Below, piece after piece: positions 51,047 to 60,323 of a DNA stretch of 64,000 bases. The first letter of the stretch is position 1. Each line of letters starts with the position of its first letter. Both the position numbers and the translations under genes were made by a program. Under the pieces are notes generated by a model. That model made no database searches and was not told the origin of the DNA. It worked only from the letters and a program-made list of their open reading frames with translations. This stretch comes from Sphingobacteriales bacterium (GTDB lineage Bacteria; Bacteroidota; Bacteroidia; Chitinophagales; Chitinophagaceae), in assembly GCA_016235125.1 (NCBI GenBank), contig JACRLZ010000002.1, positions 806,001 through 870,000 of the forward strand, given 5' to 3'.

Positions 51047-52009
51047 TTATTTAGATACCTGAAAAGTAATTGGTACTTTTTGCCAAAAAATAGTTTTTTC
51101 ACTACCATAAATGGTAGCAGGTTTCCATGGGGGCGATCCATTTACGACACGCAGTGCCTCTTCAGCTAATTTTGGATGTACTTCTTTTTTATTTACCACT
51201 TCAGCCGTTGAAATCCTTCCAAACTCGTTAATGAGAAATTGAACAATTACTGTTTGTGACACCTTTTCTTCTCCTTTTGGAATTTTTAAATGCTTTGCTC
51301 CAATTTCCATATCCAGATTTGTTTGAAGATATTTTGTAAATCCACCGCTTCGTGTAAATTCAGGCGGGGTGATAAGTTCTTCTATGGAAAATTTTTTTTG
51401 AGGCAAATGAGGTAATTCAAAGGTGCTGTCTATCACGTCAGTTTGCTGCAACTTTTTACAAGTGCCGGATATTGAATAATTCTTATTTTCCTGCAGATAT
51501 CCAAGATATATGGATGATGTTTCTTTTGTATAAACATCATACCGTTCAATAGTATTATTCTTGTCATAATCCGGATTCATATACAAATCTGGAGCATAAT
51601 AATATTTTCTTGCATCACCTCCTGACTCAATTGTTATTGATTTACATTCAAACCCCGCAATATTTCTTTCTTCATCGTGCCGGGTAATTTTTTTTACTTT
51701 GGTTGTGTCGGAGGAATAACCGAGATAGTATAGGGTGTCCAGGCTATTGAATTTATAATATACTTTTTGATCTTTGGTAATATAATACGTGGTGAGTATG
51801 CCTGAAACCTGTTTGTAATTTCCTTTCTTAATAAAAATTGTCATATCATTTCCAAGTGCGGTCATGCTTTTTAACGCCTTCTCACTGATTAACTCAGATT
51901 TTGATTTTGTTTCCACTTTGTAAATGATAATCCCCTCAAATTCTTTTTGCTGGGCAATTAAGGACATGCACAGCAAAAGTGTAAATAAACTTATAGTAGC
52001 TTTTTTCAT
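51047..52009 (-). CDS. TonB C-terminal domain protein with an N-terminal GLPGLI/DUF4412-like region
   Basis: A 320-residue periplasmic protein with a signal peptide (MKKATISLFTLLLCMSLIA). Residues 25-200 resemble the GLPGLI/DUF4412-type region (EFEGIIIYKVETKSK, YYAPDLYMNP). Residues 235-320 contain a TonB C-terminal fold: VIVQFLINEFGRISTAEVV, PKLAEEALRVVNGSPPWKPA and KVPITFQV. It has no TonB proline-rich spacer or membrane anchor, so it is not a classical energy transducer. Confidence 0.72.
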   Translation of the reverse strand: MKKATISLFTLLLCMSLIAQQKEFEGIIIYKVETKSKSELISEKALKSMTALGNDMTIFIKKGNYKQVSGILTTYYITKDQKVYYKFNSLDTLYYLGYSSDTTKVKKITRHDEERNIAGFECKSITIESGGDARKYYYAPDLYMNPDYDKNNTIERYDVYTKETSSIYLGYLQENKNYSISGTCKKLQQTDVIDSTFELPHLPQKKFSIEELITPPEFTRSGGFTKYLQTNLDMEIGAKHLKIPKGEEKVSQTVIVQFLINEFGRISTAEVVNKKEVHPKLAEEALRVVNGSPPWKPATIYGSEKTIFWQKVPITFQVSK

Positions 52010-52052
52010 ATGGGGGTTCTGAAAATTTGGTTTAATTGATTAGTAAGAGATA

Positions 52053-52724
52053 TTATAGCACTTGTATAAGATTATTTACAAAAGTTTTACTCATTTCAGT
52101 AATATCAGTACTGTATTGGCCAAGAAATTCAGAGGTTGAGGATTTCCACGACTGAAAAAGGCCAATGCCCTGATTTTGCTGTTTGTTGCTGACTGTGATT
52201 TTTCCTGATTCTATTTCGGAACCATTTTGTGAAACTTTATAGGAGACTATCATGTCTTTAAAGTCAGGTTCAACGTACAGTTTTTGCCATTGAATAAGTA
52301 TAAAAATCCAACGTTCTTTGTTTGTGAGAGCAAATGCTTGAGGTATTTGCTCCACATTTAATTCTAACTGCCGGCCATTTAATTTTTGGATCAATTTATT
52401 TGACTGCTGGCTAATTACTTTCTTAAAATAATTTACCCCAATTGCAGGATTTAGCTCACATGTGTACCGGTGGTCAAATTGCCAGTAAATAATTAACGGC
52501 AATACGTTACTGGTTTTTCTTCCAGAAACAGAGATTTTTTTAGGATCTGATGATATTGTTGTTGTAACAGAAATATCCGGATTCTTTTTTTTATCAGGTT
52601 TAGGAAGCTCGTTGTTGAATTGGCCAGCAACAAATGCATCCATTTTTTGCGGAGCTATACAGCCGGGGAATAAAAAAAATAGAAAAAGTATGGAAGCTCC
52701 AATTGATGAGTGTACTTTAAACAT
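52053..52724 (-). CDS. lipoprotein of unknown function
   Basis: A 223-residue lipoprotein (leader ending FFLFPGC). The mature part starts IAPQKMDAFVAGQFNN and includes the segment YWQFDHRYTCELNPAIGVN. No family is recognised. It is 43 bases from the TonB-like gene on the same strand and may form one unit with it. Confidence 0.6.
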   Translation of the reverse strand: MFKVHSSIGASILFLFFLFPGCIAPQKMDAFVAGQFNNELPKPDKKKNPDISVTTTISSDPKKISVSGRKTSNVLPLIIYWQFDHRYTCELNPAIGVNYFKKVISQQSNKLIQKLNGRQLELNVEQIPQAFALTNKERWIFILIQWQKLYVEPDFKDMIVSYKVSQNGSEIESGKITVSNKQQNQGIGLFQSWKSSTSEFLGQYSTDITEMSKTFVNNLIQVL

Positions 52725-52785
52725 AAGATTAGTTTAGGCAGTCAGGAAATTGAAAATCTTACTCTGGTGTTAAGGTAGCGTTTTT

Positions 52786-52809
52786 ATTGTAAACCAATCC
52801 GGTTACAAT
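52786..52809. promoter_or_regulatory. imperfect palindrome between divergent lipoprotein and XRE genes
   Basis: ATTGTAAACC (52786-52795) and GGTTACAAT (52801-52809) pair apart from one bulged A. It lies between the start codons of two divergent genes, one of them a helix-turn-helix regulator, so an operator is possible. A T-run follows on the plus strand. Confidence 0.35.
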
Positions 52810-52853
52810 AAATTTTTTAAAACAAGCAAACTTGCAAGCCTCAATGAGGGCTG

Positions 52854-53072
52854 ATGACAAAAGACATTTTCCTGAAAAAATTGGGCAAGAATATTGCTCG
52901 TCTAAGGGAGAACGTAGGTCTCAGTCAAACCGAGTTGGCTTTGCGTTGTGATAAGGACCGGCAAAGCCTCAACCGCCTGGAAAAAGGGAGAATCAACCCC
53001 TCAGCATACTATCTTCATCAGATTGCTGAAGAACTCAAGACTTCAACTGGAAACTTATTGGACTTTGAATAA
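52854..53072 (+). CDS. XRE family helix-turn-helix regulator
   Basis: A 72-residue protein that is one HTH_3 domain: GKNIARLRENVGLSQTELAL, then RCDKDRQSLNRLEKGRINPS, then HQIAEELKTSTGNLLDF. It resembles small regulators of the Cro/CI type. It could regulate itself or its divergent neighbour through the palindrome at 52786. There is no toxin gene partner next to it; the next gene is SMC. Confidence 0.85.
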   Translation: MTKDIFLKKLGKNIARLRENVGLSQTELALRCDKDRQSLNRLEKGRINPSAYYLHQIAEELKTSTGNLLDFE

Positions 53073-53206
53073 ACCCTGTTTCAATAAACAGATAACAGTT
53101 TCTTTATCTTCTCCACATCTTCTTAAAATTTGTGGAAAACCCTGAAGATCAGTCATAAAAAGCCACATATTCCCGTAAATTCGCCCCTGATCAAAAACTG
53201 ATAATA

Positions 53207-56200
53207 GTGAGATTAAAGAGCCTCGAAATCAAGGGATTCAAAAGTTTTGCTGATAAAACGGTTGTAAACTTCGATGATAATATCACCGGCATCGTGGGCC
53301 CCAACGGCTGCGGCAAGAGTAATATCGTTGACAGCATCCGCTGGGTTATCGGCGAACAGAAGATAAGCCACCTGCGAAGTGAGAACCTGGAGAGTCTTGT
53401 GTTCAATGGTTCCAAAACCCGCAGTTCATCCGGTTTGGCAGAAGTTAGCCTGACATTTGAGAATACAAGAAATCTTTTGCCCACTGAGTTCAGCGAAGTA
53501 ACTATCACCCGGAAATTTTATAAAAGCGGCGAAAGTGAATACCGCCTGAATGATGTATCCTGTCGTTTGAAAGATATCCAGAATCTTTTCATGGATACCG
53601 GTATCAGCACTGACAGTTATGCCATCATCGAACTCGGCATGGTGGACGACCTGATAAAAGATAAAGACAACAGCCGTCGCAGAATGCTGGAACAGGCAGC
53701 CGGCATTTCCATTTACAAAACAAGAAAGAAAGAAGCGAAACTGAAATTGGATGCAACAGAGCAGGACCTTGCCCGTATTGAAGACCTGCTTTTCGAGATC
53801 AATAACCAGTTGAAGACCCTGGAAAGCCAGGCTAAGAAAGCAGAGAAATATCATGAGATAAAAAAAGACTATCGGGAGATCAGCATCGAATTGGCCAAGG
53901 CAGCGCTGGAGGGTTTCAATCTTTCTTACAAAGAATTGAATGAGCAACAGGAGATAGAGACAGACAAAAGAATTAAGATCGAGGCTGAGATTGCTTCTGA
54001 CGAAGCAGCATTGGAAAAAGAAAAGCTGGAATTCATCGAGAAAGAAAAGCAATTGCAGGCCATGCAACATGCTTTTAATGATCTGCTGCAAACCGTACGC
54101 AGTAAGGAAAATGATAAAAACCTTTCGGCACAGAGGCTGGAGCATTTAAAAGAAAAAGAAAACAGCCTGAAGGATTTTTTACAGAAAGCGGAGGGACAGC
54201 AAAAAGGAATTGAGGAAAGCATATCATTCACACAGATTCAGGTTGAGGATGAAGTTAAGATATTGAATAACCTGAATTCACAACTTGAACAGTTGAGGCA
54301 TGAAGTGGATGCCAAAAGAAATGTGCTGGACGAAAAAAGAAAAGTGCTGGATAATCTTCGTAATGAACAGCAGCAGATACAACGCAGCCAGTTTGATGCG
54401 GAGAAAAAAGTGGCCGTGGCCGACACATCGGTTCAGAATCTTCAGAGAATGATCTCACAAATAGAGGAGGAGAGAAGGTTGAGGGAGCAGCAGCGTATGC
54501 ACCTTGACCAGGACAGAATGCTGAAAGAAAAAGAACTGGCGATAAAAAAAGTGGACCTGGAGCAATTGCAAAAACACCAGGAATACACCAAAGAGCAGAT
54601 ACTGCAAACACAATCCATGCTCGACGGCCTGCGCAATAACCTTGCTGAAGAAAACAGGAAGCTCGATGCAAAGAAGAATGAGCATGACCTGCTGAAGAGC
54701 ATGATAGATTCTATGGAGGGTTATCCTGACAGTGTGAAATTTTTGCATAACAACACCGGCTGGAATTATACATCCCCGGTTCTTTCTGATGTTATTTATG
54801 TGAAGGAAGAATACAGGGCAGCAGTGGAAAATGTGCTGGAACCCTACCTGAGCTATTATGTGGTGAACGATCTGCAGGAAGGTATGCAGGCAGTGAGGTT
54901 GCTGGATGAAAACAAAAAAGGCAAAGCCAATTTCTTTTTACTGGATAAGATTGGAAAGTCAGGTGGCGTTTATTTTCATTCAATACCCGGCGCCATTCCT
55001 GCTATGGATGTAGTGGAAGTGGAGGATAAATACCGGAAACTGGCTGAACATTTGCTCAGCAATGTTTTTATTGCAGAAACAGAGGAAGTGCTGAATTCAG
55101 ACGAAGGCCATGTGATAATTGAAAAGACCGGGAAATATGTAAAAGGAAAATATTCACTCACCGGCGGAAGTGTAGGGCTGATCGAAGGAAAGAAGATAGG
55201 AAGAGCCAAGAACCTGGAAAAACTGCAGGAGGAAATCACCGCTCAGGCTGCAGTGGTTGAGTTACTGCGATCTGAGATACAGGAAAGACATAATGAAGTG
55301 ATTGCTTTCAACGAAGATCTGAGGGAAACCACTATCCGTGATACGGAAAAGGAGATACAGCAACTGACCAATGAAGTTTTTTCATTGCACAACAAACTGG
55401 AAAATCTTCATTCTTTAAAAACCAGCAGTCAGCAGCGGATGGAAGAACTGAATCTGCAGATGCAACAGACACATGATTCAGTAGAGGGAGTAAGAAATCA
55501 GTTGAATGATTACAACCAGCAGTTACAGGTAACAGCAGCCAAACTGGCTGAAGCGGATGAAGCATTTAAAGTAACAGAAGAAAACTATAACGAAGCTACA
55601 AGACAATACAATGAGTTTAACCTGAATGTTACAAAGCAGCAGAGCAAGATCAATGCGCTGAAACAGGAGCTGGAGTTTAAGAACAACCAGCTAAGTGATT
55701 TGAGACAACAGATCGAAAACAACACAGTTCAGGTAAGTGAAACCGCAGGCAGTATTGAACAATCCACTGCATCATTGAAAGAAATTGAAGAAGGACTGCT
55801 TCAGATGATGAAGGATAAAGAAGATGAAGAAAGAAAATTGAATGAGGCCGACCAGGCATATTATAATTTCCGTAACCAGCTGAGTGAAAAGGAAAGTGAG
55901 ATACGGCACAAATCAAAAGACAAAGAGCAGGCAGAGCACATGCTGGCTGCCATTAAGGATAAGCTGAATGAGTTAAAACTTCAGCTTGCCGGGATGAAGG
56001 AAAGGCTGGATGTGGAATTCAGGATCAATATTGAAACCATCATTGGCGAGGCAAGAAGCGGGGAAGTGCCGGTGGAAGAATTGCAGGAGAAAGCTGACAG
56101 GATGAAAAAACGCCTGGAGAATCTTGGTGAAGTAAATCCAACAGCCATTGAAGCATTTACGGAGATGAAAAAGCGTTATGACTTCATTGTGGAGCAAAAA

Positions 56201-56731
56201 AATGATCTTGTTTCGGCAAAGGAAAGTTTGCTGAAGACCATTGAAGAAGTGGAAGCAACAGCCAATCAGAAATTTTTAGAGACCTTCCATAAAGTGCGGG
56301 ATAATTTTCAGAAAGTATTCCAGACTTTATTTACCGAAGATGACCAATGTGATCTGATCATGGAAAACCCGGAGAACCTTGCTGAAAGCGGCATTGATGT
56401 AATTGCAAAACCCAAGGGCAAACGGCCTACATCACTTACCCAGTTAAGCGGCGGTGAAAGAACATTGACGGCAACGGCTTTATTATTCGCAATATACCTT
56501 ATCAAACCAGCGCCATTCTGCATTCTCGATGAGGTGGATGCTCCGCTGGATGATGCCAATGTGGGTAAGTTCACCAATATGATCCGCCAGTTCAGCGAGA
56601 ACTCACAGTTCATCATCGTTACCCACAATAAAATGACGATGAGTACGGTGGATGTTATCTATGGCGTGACGATGCAGGAGCCCGGTGTAAGCAAACTGGT
56701 GCCGGTTGATTTCAGGAGCCTGGAGAACTAA
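53207..56731 (+). CDS. smc: chromosome segregation protein SMC
   Basis: A 1174-residue ATPase that condenses and segregates the chromosome with ScpA and ScpB (not in this window). It starts at GTG 53207; the first residues (RLKSLEIKGFKSFADKT) match the SMC N-terminus and no closer ATG fits. Walker A is GPNGCGKS (31-38), the long coiled coils run to a hinge at about 510-640 (GYPDSVKFLHNNTGWNY..VKGKYSLTGGSVG), and the C-terminal part has the ABC signature QLSGGERTLTA (LSGGERT 1080-1086) and Walker B FCILDEVDAPLDDANV. Length is typical. Confidence 0.97.
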   Translation: MRLKSLEIKGFKSFADKTVVNFDDNITGIVGPNGCGKSNIVDSIRWVIGEQKISHLRSENLESLVFNGSKTRSSSGLAEVSLTFENTRNLLPTEFSEVTITRKFYKSGESEYRLNDVSCRLKDIQNLFMDTGISTDSYAIIELGMVDDLIKDKDNSRRRMLEQAAGISIYKTRKKEAKLKLDATEQDLARIEDLLFEINNQLKTLESQAKKAEKYHEIKKDYREISIELAKAALEGFNLSYKELNEQQEIETDKRIKIEAEIASDEAALEKEKLEFIEKEKQLQAMQHAFNDLLQTVRSKENDKNLSAQRLEHLKEKENSLKDFLQKAEGQQKGIEESISFTQIQVEDEVKILNNLNSQLEQLRHEVDAKRNVLDEKRKVLDNLRNEQQQIQRSQFDAEKKVAVADTSVQNLQRMISQIEEERRLREQQRMHLDQDRMLKEKELAIKKVDLEQLQKHQEYTKEQILQTQSMLDGLRNNLAEENRKLDAKKNEHDLLKSMIDSMEGYPDSVKFLHNNTGWNYTSPVLSDVIYVKEEYRAAVENVLEPYLSYYVVNDLQEGMQAVRLLDENKKGKANFFLLDKIGKSGGVYFHSIPGAIPAMDVVEVEDKYRKLAEHLLSNVFIAETEEVLNSDEGHVIIEKTGKYVKGKYSLTGGSVGLIEGKKIGRAKNLEKLQEEITAQAAVVELLRSEIQERHNEVIAFNEDLRETTIRDTEKEIQQLTNEVFSLHNKLENLHSLKTSSQQRMEELNLQMQQTHDSVEGVRNQLNDYNQQLQVTAAKLAEADEAFKVTEENYNEATRQYNEFNLNVTKQQSKINALKQELEFKNNQLSDLRQQIENNTVQVSETAGSIEQSTASLKEIEEGLLQMMKDKEDEERKLNEADQAYYNFRNQLSEKESEIRHKSKDKEQAEHMLAAIKDKLNELKLQLAGMKERLDVEFRINIETIIGEARSGEVPVEELQEKADRMKKRLENLGEVNPTAIEAFTEMKKRYDFIVEQKNDLVSAKESLLKTIEEVEATANQKFLETFHKVRDNFQKVFQTLFTEDDQCDLIMENPENLAESGIDVIAKPKGKRPTSLTQLSGGERTLTATALLFAIYLIKPAPFCILDEVDAPLDDANVGKFTNMIRQFSENSQFIIVTHNKMTMSTVDVIYGVTMQEPGVSKLVPVDFRSLEN

Positions 56732-56768
56732 CAAGTCAGTAAGTCATAGGAGTCAGATAAGTCAGATA

Positions 56769-56796
56769 GGTCTGGTTTTAGCCGGACTTTTTTTTA
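56769..56796 (+). terminator. rho-independent terminator of smc
   Basis: GTCTGG and CCGGAC pair (one G-T wobble) around TTTTAG, with a run of eight Ts. Just upstream (about 56733-56770) are iterated AGTCAG words like those at 19946. Confidence 0.75.
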
Positions 56797-56809
56797 TAAA
56801 TCGCAATAT

Positions 56810-57148
56810 ATGAGAACTGTAGTCTTACTCGTTGCTTCCAACGTCTTTATGACCTTTGCCTGGTATTATCATTTGAAGCAGCAGGGATGGCCGTTGTGGA
56901 AAGCCATTTTGCTCAGTTGGTTCATAGCCTTTTTCGAATATTGCCTGATGGTTCCTGCAAACGGGTATGGTTATGCAAGGGGCAAGTCAGGCTTTCAGTT
57001 GAAGATTGTGCAGGAAGTGGTAACACTGGTAGTGTTTGCATTTTTTGCTATCATCTACCTGAAAGAACCGCTTCATTGGAGATATCTTGCCAGTTTTGCC
57101 TGCATTATCGGGGCTGTATATTTTATGTTTACCAAACAGTTTGGGTAA
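56810..57148 (+). CDS. DUF486 (DMT-like) membrane protein
   Basis: A 112-residue protein with four membrane helices. The start VVLLVASNVFMTFAWYYHLK and the middle LSWFIAFFEYCLMVPANGYGYARGK match DUF486. It may be a small drug/metabolite transporter-like protein; the substrate is unknown. It follows smc after a terminator, so it likely has its own promoter. It ends 2 bases before the convergent gene at 57151. Confidence 0.88.
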   Translation: MRTVVLLVASNVFMTFAWYYHLKQQGWPLWKAILLSWFIAFFEYCLMVPANGYGYARGKSGFQLKIVQEVVTLVVFAFFAIIYLKEPLHWRYLASFACIIGAVYFMFTKQFG

Positions 57149-57150
57149 TA

Positions 57151-57417
57151 TCAGATCCCCGGAGTAATGTCCTTCTGCATATCTCTTTGTTTTTGCCTCC
57201 GGCTGAAATCTGATTTTATTTTATGCACAAATGCGGCAAGCGAAAAATATATACCATTGCACAGGAGGAACGCTGCAACGATGGCCCAGAAATACCAGTC
57301 ATTGTCTTTGCCTATTTCAAACATGGCATAGAAAATAACAAGGATGCTGCAAATGATAGACGCAAAACCGAGCAGTAATTTGCCAAAATACCTGTCGTGA
57401 TGACTTTTACCTGACAT
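57151..57417 (-). CDS. two-helix membrane protein
   Basis: An 88-residue product from ATG 57417 (MSGKSHHDRYFGKLLLGFAS); a longer frame adds 21 residues without a match. Two membrane helices are visible (GKLLLGFASIICSILVIFYA, WYFWAIVAAFLLCNGIYF), followed by a basic tail (FSRRQKQRDMQKD). TACTTTTG on the minus strand (57444-57451) is a possible -7 element for it. No function known. Confidence 0.6.
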   Translation of the reverse strand: MSGKSHHDRYFGKLLLGFASIICSILVIFYAMFEIGKDNDWYFWAIVAAFLLCNGIYFSLAAFVHKIKSDFSRRQKQRDMQKDITPGI

Positions 57418-57535
57418 AGGAGTTTGTTTAGATGAACAGGCGGCAAAAGTAGGAAAAAAATATTTTTGTGTTAACGTCATCTTTACGACGTATGGCTACC
57501 GGCAATGACTATATTTTTACAGGAAATATAAAAGC

Positions 57536-58120
57536 ATGAAAAAAATTTTTGGAATACTGGTCAGTACAATGATTGTATCCGCTTCTTTTTCACAGGAAGC
57601 GCCGGAGGGGTTATTCATTGGTTCCAAAGCTCCTGACTTTAAAGCAAACGATCAGAATGGCAAGCAGGTAAAATTAAAAGACCTGTTAAAGGATGGAAAG
57701 GTAGTGCTGATTTTTTACCGGGGTTATTGGTGTCCTTACTGCAACAAAGAATTATCAAGATTGCAGGATTCGCTTCAAATGATAAAAGATAAAGGAGCCA
57801 CACTGGTGGCGGTGAGCCCTGAGCAGCCTGAAAATATTTCGAAGACCATAGAAAAAACAAAAGCTGAATATCCTGTGCTGTATGATGAAGGCCTGAAGAT
57901 CATGAAGGCTTATGATGTGGAATTTGAAGTGCCGGAAAATACACTCACCCGTTACCGCAATTCAGGTCTTGATATAGAAAAGAATAACGGGGCCAATGGA
58001 AAATATCTCCCGGTTCCGGCAGTTTATATTATTGACGAAGAATCAACCATTACATATCGTTTTTTTGACTCTGATTATCGCAAAAGACCGAGTGTGAAAG
58101 AGTTGCTGGATAATTTGTGA
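57536..58120 (+). CDS. secreted peroxiredoxin-like protein (AhpC/TSA)
   Basis: A 194-residue thiol protein with a signal peptide (to about residue 19). The thioredoxin fold starts IGSKAPDFKANDQNGKQV; the active site is YRGYWCPYCNKEL with C66-x-x-C69, C66 being in the peroxidatic position. A later cis-Pro-type segment LPVPAVYIIDEE is intact. Such proteins reduce peroxides in the periplasm or act as thiol oxidoreductases. Length and layout fit the peroxiredoxin-like family common in Bacteroidota. It is expressed alone. Confidence 0.88.
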   Translation: MKKIFGILVSTMIVSASFSQEAPEGLFIGSKAPDFKANDQNGKQVKLKDLLKDGKVVLIFYRGYWCPYCNKELSRLQDSLQMIKDKGATLVAVSPEQPENISKTIEKTKAEYPVLYDEGLKIMKAYDVEFEVPENTLTRYRNSGLDIEKNNGANGKYLPVPAVYIIDEESTITYRFFDSDYRKRPSVKELLDNL

Positions 58121-58156
58121 GATTCATGAAGTGTCGGCCATCAAGCCATAATTTTA

Positions 58157-58249
58157 AACACAGAGAAAGAGAGATATTTGAGTCGCACAGAGAAAGTATC
58201 ATTATAAGTTAATTCTCAGTGTAGCTCCCTCACTCTGTAACTCTGTGTT
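58157..58249. repeat. palindromic element of CACAGAG words
   Basis: Arms AACACAGAG (58157-58165) and CTCTGTGTT (58241-58249) are perfect; further CACAGAG and CTCTGT words lie inside. It fills part of the 215-base gap between the convergent peroxiredoxin and Ycf48-like genes. No credible gene lies here. Related elements are at 20154 and 61132. Confidence 0.55.
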
Positions 58250-58335
58250 GAAAAAAAATTGTGAGATACTCTTATTTGCTTCAAAAATAATAAGAGAGGA
58301 ACTCCGGTTCGGTTCCCGAATGCCAGAAAGTATTT

Positions 58336-59367
58336 TCATTTCCACACGATCTTTCCGATCTTTCCATTGCTTCCGGCAAGGAAGATAGAAGTTCCTCTTT
58401 TGGCAATCCGGCAAACATGAAAACCTTCCTTGCTTATCCATTGCCAGTCCTTACCTCCGTTGGCAGTATAGTCAACCCCGTTCAACCCGCAACTGAACAC
58501 ATCTTTTTCTGAAACAAATTCCACGCAGCTGCGGTAGCCATGCGGGGGAGTGGCAGGGGCCTGCCAGGTTTTTCCCCCATCACGGGTAATAGCACAGTTT
58601 TTATTATTGGATGAATCAGCATTAAAATCACCGCCGGCAATGATCATTTTTTTCCCGCCCTTTCTTTTACCATCATCCCATACAGAAACTGAATTGGCCC
58701 CGGTGGTTTCTTTTCCCTGTATGATAAGCGGCAATTCAATCACATCATCCCTTTTATACAATCTCGATTTCAATCCGCCGGAAACAAATACCGCTTCATC
58801 TTTGTCAAGAACACGGACATTGGTGCCGCTTGCTGCAAAGCAGGCTTCGCCGCTGTCAGCCTTTGGTCTTTTATCAAAAGGTATATCCTGCCATGTTGAG
58901 CCGCCATCAAAAGTCCGGGTAATAAAAAATCTTCCATTGACAGGATCGCCGATAACAATTCCCGATTCCTCATTCCAGAATTCCATTGCGTCGAGAAACA
59001 TGCCTTTGGTTTTGTTTTCATACACCACTTTCCATGTCTCACCGCCATCAGTGGTTTTTAAGATATAAGCCGGTTCTGCAATGCCCATGATGATGGCAGT
59101 GCTGGCATCAAATGCTTCGATATCCCTGAAATCGGTTTTCTCAAATCCTTTTACAGTAAGCCACTTCCAGTTTCTTCCCCCGTTGCTTGATTTGCCTACC
59201 GTTCCGTTGCTGCCGCTTACCCAGATCACATTATCATTCACAACGCTAAGCCCACGGAGGCTGGTCTTTGTTCCGCTGGTTAATACTTCTACCGATGGAG
59301 TTTGTGAATGGCTGCGGGATACCTGCAAAACCACAGCAAAAAATAATACAGCAAAATTTTTTTTCAT
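58336..59367 (-). CDS. Ycf48-like beta-propeller protein
   Basis: A 343-residue exported protein (leader MKKNFAVLFFAVVLQVSRS). It holds five Asp-box-like repeats: SSNGGRNWKW, KTTDGGETWKV, RTFDGGSTWQD, TRDGGKTWQA and YTANGGKDWQW. This places it with the Ycf48/HCF136-like propellers, widespread in non-photosynthetic Bacteroidota where they often have unclear roles in the envelope. It lies one base after the stop of the phosphoesterase gene, so the two are co-transcribed. Confidence 0.85.
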   Translation of the reverse strand: MKKNFAVLFFAVVLQVSRSHSQTPSVEVLTSGTKTSLRGLSVVNDNVIWVSGSNGTVGKSSNGGRNWKWLTVKGFEKTDFRDIEAFDASTAIIMGIAEPAYILKTTDGGETWKVVYENKTKGMFLDAMEFWNEESGIVIGDPVNGRFFITRTFDGGSTWQDIPFDKRPKADSGEACFAASGTNVRVLDKDEAVFVSGGLKSRLYKRDDVIELPLIIQGKETTGANSVSVWDDGKRKGGKKMIIAGGDFNADSSNNKNCAITRDGGKTWQAPATPPHGYRSCVEFVSEKDVFSCGLNGVDYTANGGKDWQWISKEGFHVCRIAKRGTSIFLAGSNGKIGKIVWK

Positions 59368-59368
59368 G

Positions 59369-60295
59369 CTATTGATATTTGATCATTGTCCTTTTTGAAG
59401 TACCGTCTGGGTAAAGTTCAACTATTGCATAAGCCGGTTCAAATTCCTGGAAGGCGCCGCCCCACCAGTTGCCCGACACTGCACCATTACAATAATATTT
59501 TATTCCAAGGTATTCCACTTCATCCTGGAGGTGTATATGGCCGCTGATGCAGGCTTTGATGTTCGGATATTTTGTAAATATCTTTTTGAGGGTAATAAAA
59601 TCGGTGTGCATCAGGTTTCGTTTGATAAGCAGATCACCGTTGGCTTCCGTTTTATCAAAAAATAAACCGGAACAAATTGAAAGAACGGGGATATGCGACA
59701 CAATGCAGATGAACTTATCAGCCGGAATATTCTTCAGTTCCTGTAGCAGCCAATCAAGCTGCTCAACATCTAATTTCCCGATATAACCACCGGCAGGATT
59801 AAGTTGTACACTGTCGAGCACAATAAAGTGCCAGTTGTTTTTTGTGAAGCTGTAAAACCTGTTTTTCAATTCAAGCATCTCCACTGCCCATTGCTTTCCA
59901 TAAAGCCTGTCGTTTTCAGGCTTATTTTGTTTGATGAACCATCCCCAGATATCATGATTGCCAATGGTATGATAAACGGGCAGGCTGTTTTCTTTTTGCA
60001 GAATATTTTTGAAAAGATCCCATTGAGTTTGTGTCTTTGTTTTGTCGGCTTCCAGTGCATCCATTATCGAATCACCGCCATTGATAATAAAATCAAGACC
60101 GGGCTTCATTTGTTGTGCATGCTGAAGCGCTTTTGCCATTCCGCTTTCAGGAACGATCCCCGGTTTTACATGAATGTCGGTAAGGTGTGCAAAACGGATC
60201 GGCCTCTTCCTGTTTTCTTCTGCAAACGATAAAGAAGGGAGCAAACTACCACCCAACGCTGTAGCGGTTGCCTGCAAAAAAGTTTTTCTTTTCAT
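59369..60295 (-). CDS. exported calcineurin-like metallophosphoesterase
   Basis: A 308-residue product from ATG 60295 (MKRKTFLQATATALGGSLLP, a leader). The metal-binding motifs are FAHLTDIHVKPG (D, H), INGGDSIMD (D), HTIGNHDIWG (N, H), CIVSHIPVLS (H) and SGHIHLQDEVE (H, H). It would hydrolyse phosphomonoesters or diesters in the periplasm; the natural substrate is unknown. It is followed by the Ycf48-like gene with one base between them, and preceded by the rhodanese-thioredoxin gene 28 bases away. Confidence 0.88.
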   Translation of the reverse strand: MKRKTFLQATATALGGSLLPSLSFAEENRKRPIRFAHLTDIHVKPGIVPESGMAKALQHAQQMKPGLDFIINGGDSIMDALEADKTKTQTQWDLFKNILQKENSLPVYHTIGNHDIWGWFIKQNKPENDRLYGKQWAVEMLELKNRFYSFTKNNWHFIVLDSVQLNPAGGYIGKLDVEQLDWLLQELKNIPADKFICIVSHIPVLSICSGLFFDKTEANGDLLIKRNLMHTDFITLKKIFTKYPNIKACISGHIHLQDEVEYLGIKYYCNGAVSGNWWGGAFQEFEPAYAIVELYPDGTSKRTMIKYQ

Positions 60296-60323
60296 GCAGG
60301 AAAAGATAAGCAATAATCATCAG

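Noticed and set aside
53085..53200. TTATCTTCTCCACA and TTTGTGGAAAA in front of smc, like DnaA boxes
   Set aside because: Neither matches TTATCCACA well, there is no cluster, and no dnaA or other origin gene is near.
58202..58441. Minus-strand open frame over the gap after the peroxiredoxin gene
   Set aside because: Its C-terminal half lies in the CACAGAG palindrome and its N-terminal half overlaps the Ycf48-like gene in another frame.
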